A DNA stretch of 64,000 nucleotides, taken from assembly GCA_008921705.1 (NCBI GenBank), contig VFFE01008906.1, positions 1,949,146 to 2,013,145 on the forward strand. Reading direction: 5' to 3'. This DNA comes from Burhinus oedicnemus (taxonomy: Eukaryota; Chordata; Aves; Charadriiformes; Burhinidae). Shown piece after piece: positions 13,540 through 25,010 of the stretch. The notes under the pieces were generated by a model. That model did no database searches, was not told the origin of the DNA, and saw only the letters and a program-made list of their open reading frames with translations. Position numbers and translations under genes: made by a program. Each line of letters opens with the position of its first letter. Position 1 is the first letter of the stretch.

Positions 13540-13600
13540 CTTTTCAATTTTTTCATCAAGCATTCTGAAGAATTCTTGTTGGCTTTCAGAGATGTGCATG
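13540..13600 (-). CDS. C1orf21: C1orf21 orthologue, internal exon (MHISESQQEFF block)
   Basis: A 61-nt exon on the minus strand, with acceptor ctttcag (plus 13601-13607) and donor gtaagaaac (plus 13531-13539). It begins with one base that completes an Asn codon split with the upstream exon. It then encodes MHISESQQEFFRMLDEKIEK and ends in phase 0. As I recall the human C1orf21 sequence, these 20 residues are identical. A continuous open frame at 13402-13611 runs past the donor into intron, so that longer protein is an artefact. The segment is predicted to be helical and charged; its function is unknown. Confidence 0.96.
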
Positions 13601-16600
13601 CTGAAAGGCAAAGGAAGAGTATCAGTACCGACAGGATTTCTTCCATTTTAAATACCAATACTGCAGTTCAGAGTTGCTGAGGGACCCAGCTGTAAGTTTT
13701 TACCACTGTGAAAAATAAATCACTTTATACAATGACTACAATGACAATTTTTTAATCTTTTTTTTTCTTGTTTCACCCACATAAAAATTATTACATTTGG
13801 TTCTGCATATGCGTGCCACACTTGCAATAGCACCTAGGACCTGTGTGCATCCAGAGGAGACTATTCCCTTTTCCAGGCAGATTACAGAAGCTTAATAGCC
13901 CGCCACCTTTCCTTGCACCAGTGAGAACCCCCTCTGTGTCGAGACAGAAGATCTTCCATGACTGCCAACCTCACCACCACAAAATGAGATGCCTACAACA
14001 TGAGGTCAAAGCCTTGCACTGGATGATCTGTGGGCCCTCCTACAGGCAGGCTCTGCGCTTAACACTCAGGCATGTCTACAAGCTCAGGCTGGTCCTTCCC
14101 CTCCCAGACAGGTGGTCCTTAGTGCTCCCTGAATGGACCCAGTAGACTATTCACTTCTATTAATTCTGCAGCACCAAGAGGCTGGGGGATTAGTGATACA
14201 ATTTTGCATTAATGAAGAGGGCTGGAAAACACCCTTACTAGTTGTCTGTAAAACACTGATGGTGGCACAACAGGCCTTTCCCCAAGGGGGACCTGCAAGC
14301 TAAAAATACAGGAAGGTCAGACACAAAGGAAAAGATGAGGAGACAAAGATGAAGATGCATGGCAGACGGTATTTGGGTATATGTGCTTTATTTATGTTAG
14401 GGGGTGGTAAGAGCCTCCTTCCTGAAACAGTGATATCCCTCCAGGAAGGTGAAGCTGGAGCATCCTCTGGACCTGCAGCAGGGAAGAGCGCCTGGGCCCA
14501 TTGTGGGGCTGGAGAAAAGTGCCAGGGACTCAATGCGGGACAAAAAAAAGGAAGGATGGGAGACTGGTGCCAGTGTTAACAGTGATGCCAAATGGTTAGA
14601 AGGACACACAGCTCTTGGAGATTTTCTCAAACACTAAAAACTGGTTCAGCTTGCTGAATTCCCATCCCAGACTCCTCTTCCTCGCTATGATCCTTTCAGC
14701 TGTAATGAGTTAATACTTTGCCCAAGTGCCCAACAACACACTGCACTTTCCTACAAAGCTCAGCATTCATACTTAACTTGCTATCGGGATGAACGTATAC
14801 AATGATTTGCTTATGCTGGACATAAATGAAGGCTCAGTTCAGAAGAGAAGGTCTCAGAAGCAGCATTAAAACCTAAAGCTGGTAATTCAGGAGAGGGAAC
14901 AATTTACTTTTCAGTGGCTGTGGGAGCTTTTGTCCCCAGCTGTCTGCCTGCCCCTCAGGTTCCCACTTCCACCTGAGATGGGGGGAAAATAAAATGCTTT
15001 TTTGGGCCAGCTGACTCTGTCACCTGCATATTCAGGTGTCTTGGAGAGGGGCTTTAGGGCAGTACAGCCCTTTCGGGTAGGTAAGCACTAGAAACATATT
15101 CTTGCCTTTGCAACATCATAGATCCAGTTTCTAATAAAATGAGATGATACTGCAGTGACTCACCTCAGCCATAATTTGTAAGGAAACTTAAAGGAAGGGG
15201 AGGGGGGGAGAATATTGTGTTGCCATATACATGAAAAGTCCCAGAAGAGGGCCTTAAACCCTTGCAGGTCATGATCTTCAGAAAAGTTTGGCTGGGCAGT
15301 AAAATTGCCCTACAATTTAGAGAGGCAACACACACACACAAATCCTGACAGTATATTTTGAGGAGTTGTGTAAAATTATAAAATCCATGGCAGGGTGGGG
15401 AACTGCCAGAGTTAATGACAGAGTTAATGAGCAACTGGAAGAGTCAGAAAACCAACAATTCTAAGCAGAGTTCTTGGGTATCCCTCCAGAAGAAAAAGCT
15501 CTCCCCAGACAGAAACGTGGATTTAATTTTCCCTGCAAGAAGCACATCAGCAGGCATGAGAATGCATTTTAAGATGTTTCATGGCAGGCCAATGAAACAC
15601 AATTTGCCAAAAGATGGGATCTTTACCCCTGGTATCAGTACAGACTGGGTGATGAGAGCAGCTCTGCAGAGAAGGACTTGGGGATACTGGTGGGTGACAA
15701 ACTGGACATAAGCTAGTAATGTGCACTTGCAGCCCAGAAAGACAATTGTGTTCTGGGATGCATCACAACCAGGATGGCCAGCAGGGCAAGGGAGGTGATG
15801 CTCCCTTTCTACTTGGTTCTTGTGAAACACCACCTGGAGCACTGCGTCCAGCTCTGGGGTCCCCACCACGAGACAGACAATGGACCTGTTAGAGCGGGTC
15901 CAGAAGAAGACACAAAAACCATCAGAGGGTTGGAATATCTCTCCTGTGAAGAACGGCTGACAGACTTGGAGTTGTTCAGTCTGGAGATGAGAAGGCTCTG
16001 GGGAGACCTTATTGCAGCCTTTCAGTATATAAAGGGGGAGAGACTTTTTACTAAGGCCTATAGTGACAGGATAAGAGGCAATGGTGTTAAGCTGAAAGAG
16101 GGTAGATTTAGATTGGATGTAAGGAAGAAATGTTTTACAATGACAGTGGTGAGACACTGGAGCAGGTTGCCCAGAGGAGTTGTGGATGCCCCATCATTGA
16201 AAGTGTTCAAGGTCAGGCTGGACAGGGCTTTGAGCAACCTGATCTAGTAAAAGATAACACTGCCCATGGCAGGGAGGTTGGACTAGATGATCTTTAAAGG
16301 TCCCTTCCAACTCAAACCATTCTGTGAGTCTGTGATTTAGCAGGGTAAAATAATACCTCTTTTATTTTATGCTTCAGGTTGTGTTACTCCATGAGTTATA
16401 AACATGTCTCAATGTACTTGATGGAGCATACTTGATCACATAGCTGGTTAAAGATGTCAGCAGAGTCAGTTTTGAGGGTGAGCAAACACAGCAAGTGCCC
16501 GAGAGTGTGGGGCAGAGTGCAGGGATGGAGACCTACCAAGGTGCAGCAGGTACCAGCATTCAGTGTGAAGAGGAAGGACCAACCTCTTTACCTCTGTCAA

Positions 16601-18358
16601 AGACCCCTGTAAATCTACTGCCGACTCCCTACGTGCACTGTTTGTAGAGTCCACGGCTCCAGAGCCCTCAATCCTACTTTTATAGCTGACATTTTAGAAC
16701 TCCCTTCATTGTATGTGAACTTATAATTTGGTACACAGCCCATGTTTTGTTTTGAAGTAACACCTGTTCTACAAGAACGGTCCTACAAGATGTGTCTGAT
16801 GATTTATCTATTAATTTCTGCTCTTTTAGCTCAGTAGCCCTTTCTACATAATGCCAACACCCTCTGCCTTGCAGTCAGAATTGTCATAGTTTTCAGATGA
16901 TAAACCTTAAAAAAAAAGATTGCACATGATAATAGCTATTTGCTGACTTGGTAATTAGCAACTCAAACACATGTAGCCCCTTTGTAAACAGAAATCCAAT
17001 GGTATGTTGGGTAAACAGCAAAGGCTTGAGCAAACAGCGGAGGTTTTACCCAACAACCCAGTGTTACGTTCTGTAACTCTCTGAAAAGTTTCCTTATTTT
17101 TGCAGGACTGTGATAGAAACATTTACCTCTGCCAATGCAATGCCTTTAGGCTTTTTGGTGAATGAAAGTCAGTTCTGATTTCTGCAGGGACTTTTAAAAA
17201 TTGGAGTTTGACAAAAGAATGGACACCCTGACCCCACACAGTCCCTCTGCCTTGGATACACCAGAAGAGATGGCCCATCAAAAGAAAGGGCCCTTTTTTA
17301 GCCCAGGCTGATTAGCATCCTGTTAGAGCATCTTAAACACACACCTGACCCTGTCGGGAAGGACCAAGCCACAATAATGAAGTACAGCTTTGCTGAAGGG
17401 TGAATTTTACGTCCACCTCCCTACCATGAACTTCTTTGCAATTACATCTGAAGCACTCAATTTTTCCATTTGAAAGGAGGCTGAATTATATTGTCAATTC
17501 ATTAGGAAATTACTGAAGTTTCCAGACTTGAAACCATGTACAACGCACTTGGTATGCAGCAAGTTTAAGTTAATAAGTGCCCTGAAGGCACAGCATAAAG
17601 AACACGACTTCTGCTATTTTTCAAAATCCAACAGCAAAGCTTTATCACTTCTTTGTTATGAACCTGATATATAGCTCCATGTAATCTGTTATTTTCAATC
17701 CAATTAGTGATTAAAAAGTAACAGTGATTTAGATAAGAAACAAGTTACTAATATCAATAACCAGCTCTGTCACAGGAGTTAAGTATTTCATGGCATACGT
17801 AACACTGACTGATGTCAACCAGGGTACGACACAGAACTGTGAGGGAAGGATGGAGAGACTCTCAGCTACACAAGAACGCTCATTTTAAGAAACAAATTGA
17901 CCATTTTAAATGGAAGAAGTTTACCATTTCTAATCCCAGGCAGTATAGCTGCTAACCTAAATCAAGAGCAAGCAAAAACTTCCCTGGGAACTTAATCAAT
18001 GGTATTTAAAGTGCACATACAATTTTGTTTATGTGTAAGTTGTACAGAAAGCTGAGAAATAACACAGTATGGTACTCCTATAAGGCACAGCAAGATGCAT
18101 CTCACACATTTTTAAGTCCCGCATTTTAGCCGTGTAAAGGACAGGATGCTGCAGGGATGCTGGCACCAGTGCTGCCCAACTACGTCATTGGTATCAGGAC
18201 ACAGGTGACCTTACCTATTTTATTTAAATTGGTTACAGTTTTAGGGCTGCTGGAACCACCAACTGTTTTTCTCTAGGCCATAATTGGGAATCTCACAGAT
18301 ATTGTTTAATTCTGCGTTTATTGTTATTACAATTTTTAAAAAAACAAACTGAACTTAC
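13601..18358 (-). other. C1orf21: C1orf21 intron (4,758 bp)
   Basis: The minus-strand donor is gtaagttc (plus 18351-18358) and the acceptor is ctttcag (plus 13601-13607). It holds one CR1 fragment on the plus strand (15615-16337). The flanks at 13608-15614 and 16338-18350 show no recognisable gene or repeat. Confidence 0.85.
15615..16337 (+). mobile_element. CR1 LINE, 5'-truncated 3' end (plus strand)
   Basis: About 720 bp reading plus, opposite to the host gene. The plus frame at 15774-16247 encodes the C-terminal CR1 ORF2 segment. It has the blocks SCEERLTDLELFSLEM, GDLIAAFQYIKGE and RHWSRLPRGVVDAPS and ends LSNLI-stop. The upstream part (to about 15615) is in another frame and carries a stop. 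The 3' end finishes with imperfect ATTCTGTG units near 16337. Confidence 0.93.
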
Positions 18359-18435
18359 TTTGCTCTGGGTTGATGTACTAATCCTGGGATCTCTTTATTA
18401 GATTTAAGTCTTACATTTGAACTGGCACTTTTTTC
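18359..18435 (-). CDS. C1orf21: C1orf21 orthologue, internal exon (EKSASSNVRLK block)
   Basis: A 77-nt exon on the minus strand with acceptor gtttcag (plus 18436-18442) and donor gtaagttc (plus 18351-18358). It encodes 25 codons beginning EKSASSNVRLKSNKEIPG and ending in HQPRA, plus two bases (AA) of an Asn codon completed by the next exon. Against human C1orf21 from memory there are two conservative changes, Thr to Ser and Val to Ile. It starts in phase 0, matching the phase-0 donor of the exon at 58484-58578. It is shorter than usual ORF cutoffs. Confidence 0.96.
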
Positions 18436-19829
18436 CTGAAACACACAAAAAAACCACACAACAGAGAGACCATCAGTATTTATGAAACATACAAGGTGCA
18501 ATAGGCATTTGTCATCACGGTGTCACACTCTGCTGGGTTCAGTCTCTTCTACCTGTACAACCAAATGAGAAAAGCTCATCAAAAGTTAAATTAAAGACAA
18601 CAGAACTGATGCAATGACCCCGGGTGGGCAATTCTTAAATGTCATGGGCTCAGTGGCCTGGTGGATTGTCTCCAGGTCACCAGGCGAAATCCAGCCCAGA
18701 CATGTAGTGACCAAACACTGTGTTGACTAGTAAACCTCCAGCGGTCCATGGAAAACAAGGTGTGCAGCTGTGGCTGAGCTCCTCTGAGTCATATCGGCGA
18801 TAACATTAATCGGCACCTTTAACAGAGCAAGGCAATGAATTGAAAAGGCAGAGCTCCAGAATCACCCCAGACCTGTATGTTTGCTCAGAACAGAGGTGAG
18901 CAACATTAGCATCATGTGGAAAATCATACGTGGGAGAAAGCATACATTAAATGTGCCAGTGTAAAGAGCAGCAATGGGAGACTCGACCTGCTCAGCCAGA
19001 AAATTGGACACAAGGGGCCCAAGGAAGCAAACGAGAATATGTTTATAGACAAGAACACAACTGTGTCCTCTGCAGAGGACCAGAGCCATTAAAAACATCT
19101 TAAAAAAGGCAGGGGGAAGGAAAACAGTTTAGTTGAGAGTCAGCACTTCAAGGTAACATCTTGTTCTCATGCCAAAAGCTTCTGTAAACCAAAGCTTAGT
19201 GCACACATGTATCTATTGTCTGCAAAAACCTGGAGAAGGATATGGCCCTTTCAGATCTTCCCAGTGCTGCGTGTTAGAAAAAGCTGCTGGTGCAGATGGG
19301 AGAGAGCTGAGTCAAATCTTACAGCTCACCCGCTCCACAAATTTGTCTGAATTTCTTAGGCACATCATGCCCATTATAATTTAAGAAATGTAAACCCAAG
19401 AATTAGTGCTTTTGTGGGTAATTTTGGTGGTTTTGTTTTATCTTATTTAGTCTTTAAATGTCTGAATCACACAACATGATTTTTAAGAGGGCTACTAAAT
19501 CATTGAATTTTTTTAAAAAATAGGCTGTCTAGCAGTTAATATTTTAATGAATAATTCTACAAGGGCTGTAAACATTAACTGCCTCAGCATATTTAACACT
19601 GCTTAATGCATATCTACTAATCCTCCTAAACACAAAACCGTGTCTTGCATGAAAGTAACAGTGAGAGAGAAACAAGCCTTTCTTCCAAGCCTTAAGAAAC
19701 ATCTCTGTACGTTTGTTACATCCCACCAGCCACTGTCTGCCCATGATCCCATGATATCAAGTCAAAGCAGCAGAAGATGAAACCACTTGCTTTCAAAGCA
19801 TCTTCGAATTTTAACAGTGTTAACTGGCG

Positions 19830-19883
19830 ATGACTATGTACATGCATGTTGCATGTGTGGTGAACATGCATGTACATAGTCAT
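19830..19883. repeat. Perfect inverted repeat, 21-bp arms with 12-nt loop
   Basis: The arms at 19830-19850 and 19863-19883 are exact reverse complements and enclose a 12-nt spacer (gcatgtgtggtg). The arms contain the alternating motif ATGCATGT. Just downstream, catacaact is repeated directly at 19881-19889 and 19911-19919, and a smaller hairpin (caact / agttg) sits between the two copies. A transcript through this intron could fold it into a strong stem. Confidence 0.9.
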
Positions 19884-21726
19884 ACAACTTACATGAGTTG
19901 ATGTATGACTCATACAACTGTCAAGCAAAATAAAAAGAGAGGGATAGGTCTCATGGAGAAGACACCAAAAGCAGAAATCAGCTAAATGCCAACCTCATGC
20001 ATCAGGTGAGCCTTTATCCTCAAATCTGCTCTGCCAGTTTGCCACAACACAGAGGCAGAAACAGAGAATGGTCTGCACTACACAGCTGAGGTGGCCCATC
20101 TGGATGGTCCAGCGGTAGGCACGTTCTGCAGCTGTAGCACCTCCTGCCCACCTACTGCAACACAAGGTGAATTTTGGGCTATCTTCTGTCTCTGCATACC
20201 ATCACCCTGGAGGCACAGACCTTTCCCCACCAAAAAACTGCTGTGAATCCATTACCTCAACTAAAAGGGAAGGGAAGTTCTGATTTGCAGCTCCTGTGTC
20301 GGGAGCTGTGATAAATCAAGGCAGTGCAAACCCAGCTTTCCACACCTCTGCTTGTGGTTTGGCGCCAGCGCAGCTCTATCAGTAGCTGGAATCAGCACAA
20401 ATCACAAACTAAAGAAACTTCTGTCACTTAGAAACAAATAGAAAGACACAAGAAAAATATACGTTGCCTTCTCTCTGTGGGTCCCAAAGCAACACTTAGA
20501 ATATTAACCGACTCACACAGGAAGACAGAAATAAAATTTCAGTTTACTTGACTTCAAGATCCCCAAATTTACTCTCTCCCTCCTATTGCTTCCGATAATT
20601 AACACACCTCAATTACCTATTACTTACAATTCTTCTATTTAATTAGAGTATGCCACCTTCTCCATCTGTTGCTCAGCAGGAACGAACAGAAAAAGAGGAG
20701 TTAAGAGAAAAATAAAACCCAAGCAGGCCTTGAATTGGCTCATTGCTTTGTTTATAGCTATTATTTTCAGCAGTGATATTTCATTACATTGATCAAAATA
20801 TTGGCTTTGATAAAAATAGATATTAAAAAATAATTCTTCCAAATACAAAGAGAATACTTTTTTCCCAAGACTTTGAAGACAAACTGATTCACGAGAAATT
20901 AATAGTTTGGATTCTAATCTCAAGCTTACAAAGAAACCCAAAATGCTTTAACATAGTCAGATGGCTCTTCCAGGCTGACTTGACTTTGCTTGAAGGGTCA
21001 CTTCTGTCAGTCTAACCTCATTTTCTCCCTTATTTAACATTAAATAAGTTACCATGCATCAACAGAACTGCAACTGGTTTTAGAGTCCAAATCTGTTGCA
21101 AACAGAAATTAAGATGCAGAAGTTTGTTTTTCATCTAGCTCTACTTACAAGGATTATTTAAAGGAGATGCACTAAATGATGTCTCACACCACAAGCTTAA
21201 AAGTAAACCATCCAGGATGTTGTACTTGGATAGCGGCATTAGCTAGCTTATAGTAAAAAGGCGAATAGTGGACATTTTACTCCCATGATTTTGCAATTAG
21301 TCATTATCAAGGTAAAGCTGTCATCCAATCAAGGTGATTTCATTTGATAGATTCGTTAATTATTGTTAATTCCTTCATAAAGGATGCACTGTATTAGAAT
21401 TTCAGGGCATTAACAGATGGTGGTGACTCTGCTGCCAGATGCTATTAACACAGCAACAGTCACTACTGCCATTATAATTAAATATCTGTCAACATTTCCC
21501 TTGATGCTTCCTCTCTTACAAACCCATTTCTAGAGACATGTGAACTTAATTTGAAGTATTTTGCTTCATCATAAGACTGCCACAGATGGACTCAGGTAAG
21601 CTGCTACTAGTACTTCTTCTCAACTCTCTTAACACTCACAGCTTACTAGAGAAGGGTTGATTTTTAAGAGATGCTTCCGTAAATGATAACATATTTTATG
21701 AAGAGACTATATATTATTTTATGCAT

Positions 21727-21768
21727 TTTTTAATTGATTAAATTGGCCAGGAAGAAATCAATTAAAAA
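21727..21768. repeat. Inverted repeat, 13-bp AT-rich arms
   Basis: The arm tttttaattgatt (21727-21739) is the exact reverse complement of 21756-21768, with a 16-nt spacer. Low sequence complexity makes this weaker than the hairpin at 19830. Confidence 0.7.
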
Positions 21769-23723
21769 TCATAGCAACAATTCTACTGCCTAATTTAATG
21801 GCTAATTTTCATTAATTTACAGTCACATTTTGGTCTTTAATTGTTTTTCCTCTAAACTTAATTAAAAAAATACACAACCAAATGGGGACACACACCCCGC
21901 CCATAAAACAGTAAAACTTAGTGTAAGTAAAACAGGGTTCTTAGTTTCAAGGCTAGTTTTGTGTTTAATTTGGAAAAAGTTGAAGTATCCAACTTGCAAC
22001 AGTATCTTGGAGCCACCAAAGCTTGAAGGTGGCACATTTCCCCAAATCAGTATAATTTTTAAAATTAATTTGTCTCTGTAGATTTGCTACTAAAATATAC
22101 TGAAGCTGACAGAAACATCAAGGGTCTCTCCAGACAGTGATCACATTATACTCAATATTGGTAGTTTACAGCTATTCAAATATTTATAAAGATTTGTATC
22201 AAGATGACACTTTTCTTCAAAGGAGCCCACATCACCTTTCACACGGCTTTCTAGAGTCATATAATTTATCATTAAAATAATTTAGGGGAAAAATAAAGTA
22301 CTTATTTTCTCTTTATACCATAAAATACTCTTTAAAAAAATCATATTTGAAAAGAAGGAAACTGAATGCATCAGGTAGAAACGGCATGAAAGACGAGATG
22401 TAAAATTTCAATATGCCAGCCCAGCACTTTTTACCTCCTTCAGTAATGAGGACCAACCTCAGGTAACAATATTTTACACAGACTATTTTGATGCACCAGG
22501 GTGAACAAGGGAGAAGTAATGAACTATGAGATTTTACTCGAGTTTCCTTGCTTTATACTTACATGAGCATTTATTTTCTATATTATCATTTGGCATGAAG
22601 AGAGCCTCTTCTTTCTCTAGCTACCTGGAAGCAAAATCACCTCAAAATGTTATTTAGGATAACTTTGTAACAAAGGGGCAAATCGAGCATTGAAAAATCT
22701 CAGATGCTGGTCAAAGAAAACTATTCTTGGATCCAATTTCATCAGAGGAATCACACTATCCCTGCCATAGTATGTATATGAGTACATGTGCTGTCCAGAA
22801 GGGGGTCTAGGGCACACTAGGTGATGAGGCAGGGCATGGTATGGAGTGTGTACATTGGACAATGATAATGTACAGAGTCCACCCTCCTTCTCCTCCTCTT
22901 TGGATCCCATGCATGGCATGAGGGATGATGAAAATCACAGATTCATCTGATGTCAGAGGTGGGTGCCTGGGCAGGCTGAGCTTTGGCAACGAGGCTGGAG
23001 AGGAGCTTGGTTTGCACACATGGAGCACTGGACAGGGTGCTCCAGATGCACATCGGCTCCAAAATATACACCGGACCCTAAAGCCAGGGCTGAGTAACGC
23101 ATTTAATCTTCATGGCATACATGCAAAGAGACATAGAGAAATCGATGCTCGTGGTGAGAAGATGCCTAAGAAAGATGTTATCATCACAGTCATCAGAAGG
23201 ACCTTCTATCTTTCCAAAATAAGTCTTTGTTCTGTCAGCAATGGTCATGAGAAAATTCAATATTGGAACAAACTCCCCTGATCTCTCTAACACACCTCCT
23301 AGATGGCTGCAGCTGTGGATGCAGTCACATAGACTCCTGAACACACAACTGTGACACAAGTCAACAGGTGCTGGCACCACTCCATTATTGATTCCCATCT
23401 TGCCCTGGGCTCCTAGAAAACATTGTTTGCAATCTGTCATGGGAGCTGTTTTAAGGGGCACCTTGTAACTGAGGCACCTGAGGCAACAACAATGTTCAGC
23501 CTCTCCCTTTGACCAAGTGCTGCCGTCCTGTCACCTGGAGCACCTCGGTCTTCAGAATGAGGACTTGAAAAAATGCCTGTTATTTGCCGATTTGAATGAA
23601 GCTTGAGGTCACGTTTCATAATAAAATCTTAGACTTAAATGGAATATTTTAATAAATATTATTGCTTTATCAGGCCAAACTTCCCTCAATTAAGCATGAA
23701 GCCCATGATGCCTTCTCCCTATA

Positions 23724-23869
23724 AATACCTCCATCCTTAGAGATGTCTAAAAGCTGTCTGGACTTGGTCCTGGGCAGCCAGCTCTAGATGGACCTGCTTG
23801 AGCAGGGGTGTTTGACCAAATGACCTCCACAGATCCCTTCTGACCTCAAACAGTCTGTGATTCTGTGAC
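23724..23869 (+). mobile_element. CR1 LINE, short 3' terminal fragment (plus strand)
   Basis: About 145 bp matches the last part of ORF2 and the CR1 3' UTR: a GACCTGCTTGAGCAGGGG-type block and a ccaaatgacctcca block, closing with gattctgtgac. It is diverged and has no coding potential. Confidence 0.85.
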
Positions 23870-24464
23870 AAAGTATATTTCTTAATAAATCAGACACTGG
23901 AGGAAAAAAAAAATTTTTTTGAGTAGGCTTTTTGAGTTTTATCCCCAAGTAACAGTGGGAAAGACTGAAGCCTGAAGACTTCATGCCCAAATTGTGGCCA
24001 GTCAGGCATTCAAAGGGAAGGCAGAAGCAGACACACTGCCTGGCATTTATTTCGCAAAAAAATCAGTTTCTGCAAACCCAGCCAACACCACACAGTGAGT
24101 CTGCACTGACACCAGGAGTATAACACAGGTTTGGCAGAGAAAAATCCTGTGTTTCATCAGAGGTCCATGGTTTTCTCAAATTTGCTCCAGTGGGCAGGCC
24201 TCATCCTGAAACAAGATGCTTAACAGAGCTCCTCCTTCCCGGTTATTACTGGGAAATTTTGCTTTAGCAAAAAATGCAATATGGAAGAACAGGATTCAGA
24301 AAGCACAAAAAAATTAAAAATTACTCAAAATGAGATAAAAACAGGTAAAAAAAGAGAACGGTGCAAGCTCTGAGCATCTTTCCACAGCCCACCAGAAAGG
24401 CACCCATACACTGCAATCTGAGAAATCAGATAATGCTTTTAGTGTTTATATACCAGTTATTTCA

Positions 24465-25010
24465 AATGAAGCTTCATTTCAGAAAGAAATTGAGGTGCTG
24501 AACCGTGTCCAGAGAAGGGCAACAAAGCTGTTGAAGGGCCTAGAGAACAAGTCTTATGAGGAGCGGCTGAGGGAGCTGGGGTTGTTTACCCTAGAGAAAA
24601 GGAGGCCAAGGGGAGACCTTATCACCGTCCACAACTACCTGAGAGGAAGTTGTAGAGAGGTGGGGGTCGATCTCTTCTCCCAAGTAACAAGCAATAGGAG
24701 AAGAGGAAATGGCCTCAAGTTGCACTAGGGGAGGTTTAGATTGGATATTAGGAAAAATTTCTTCACCGAAAGGGTCATCAAACATTGGAACAGGCTGCCC
24801 AGGGAAGTGGTGGAATCGCCATCCCTGGAGGTATTTAAAAGACAGGTAGACATGGTGCTGAGGGACACAGTTTAGTGGTGGTTTTGGCAGTGTTAGGTTG
24901 ATGGTTGGACTCAATGATCTTAAAGGTCTCTTCCAACCTAGGTGATTCTATGATTCAAATGTGAAATTACCTTGCTCCTTCGGGGGAAGTCTTACTTATC
25001 AATGCAATAA
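24465..25010. repeat. 70-bp local duplicate (copy A), split by a CR1
   Basis: Bases 24465-24480 plus 24957-25010, joined, align over 70 bp with 26579-26648. There are 6 mismatches, 5 of them transitions. The CR1 at 24481-24956 sits exactly between the two halves. Outside the 70 bp the flanks of the two copies are unrelated. Confidence 0.85.
24481..24956 (+). mobile_element. CR1 LINE, 5'-truncated 3' end (plus strand)
   Basis: A 476-bp element reading plus. The frame from 24495 encodes [20 protein letters not shown], then [18 protein letters not shown], up to an in-frame stop at 24726-24728. The sequence after the stop still reads like the [10 protein letters not shown] block in DNA, so a point nonsense mutation ends the frame. 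The 3' end is gattctatgattc. Comparison with the empty copy at 26579-26648 fixes both insertion boundaries to the base. Confidence 0.94.

Larger units (their letters stand above)
18443..23723. other. Intronic stretch; one hairpin, otherwise unique AT-rich sequence
   Basis: No gene or transposon is recognised. It holds the perfect inverted repeat at 19830-19883. It also holds an AT-rich, TAAT-rich part at about 21330-21870 with a 13-bp inverted repeat (arms 21727-21739 and 21756-21768). That composition resembles vertebrate intronic regulatory DNA, but conservation cannot be judged here. Confidence 0.5.

Noticed and set aside
13402..13611. 69-codon minus-strand protein starting MPFSMHISES
   Set aside because: Only 13540-13600 is exon. 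The rest is intron read past the acceptor and donor sites of the C1orf21 exon, and the start Met is intronic.
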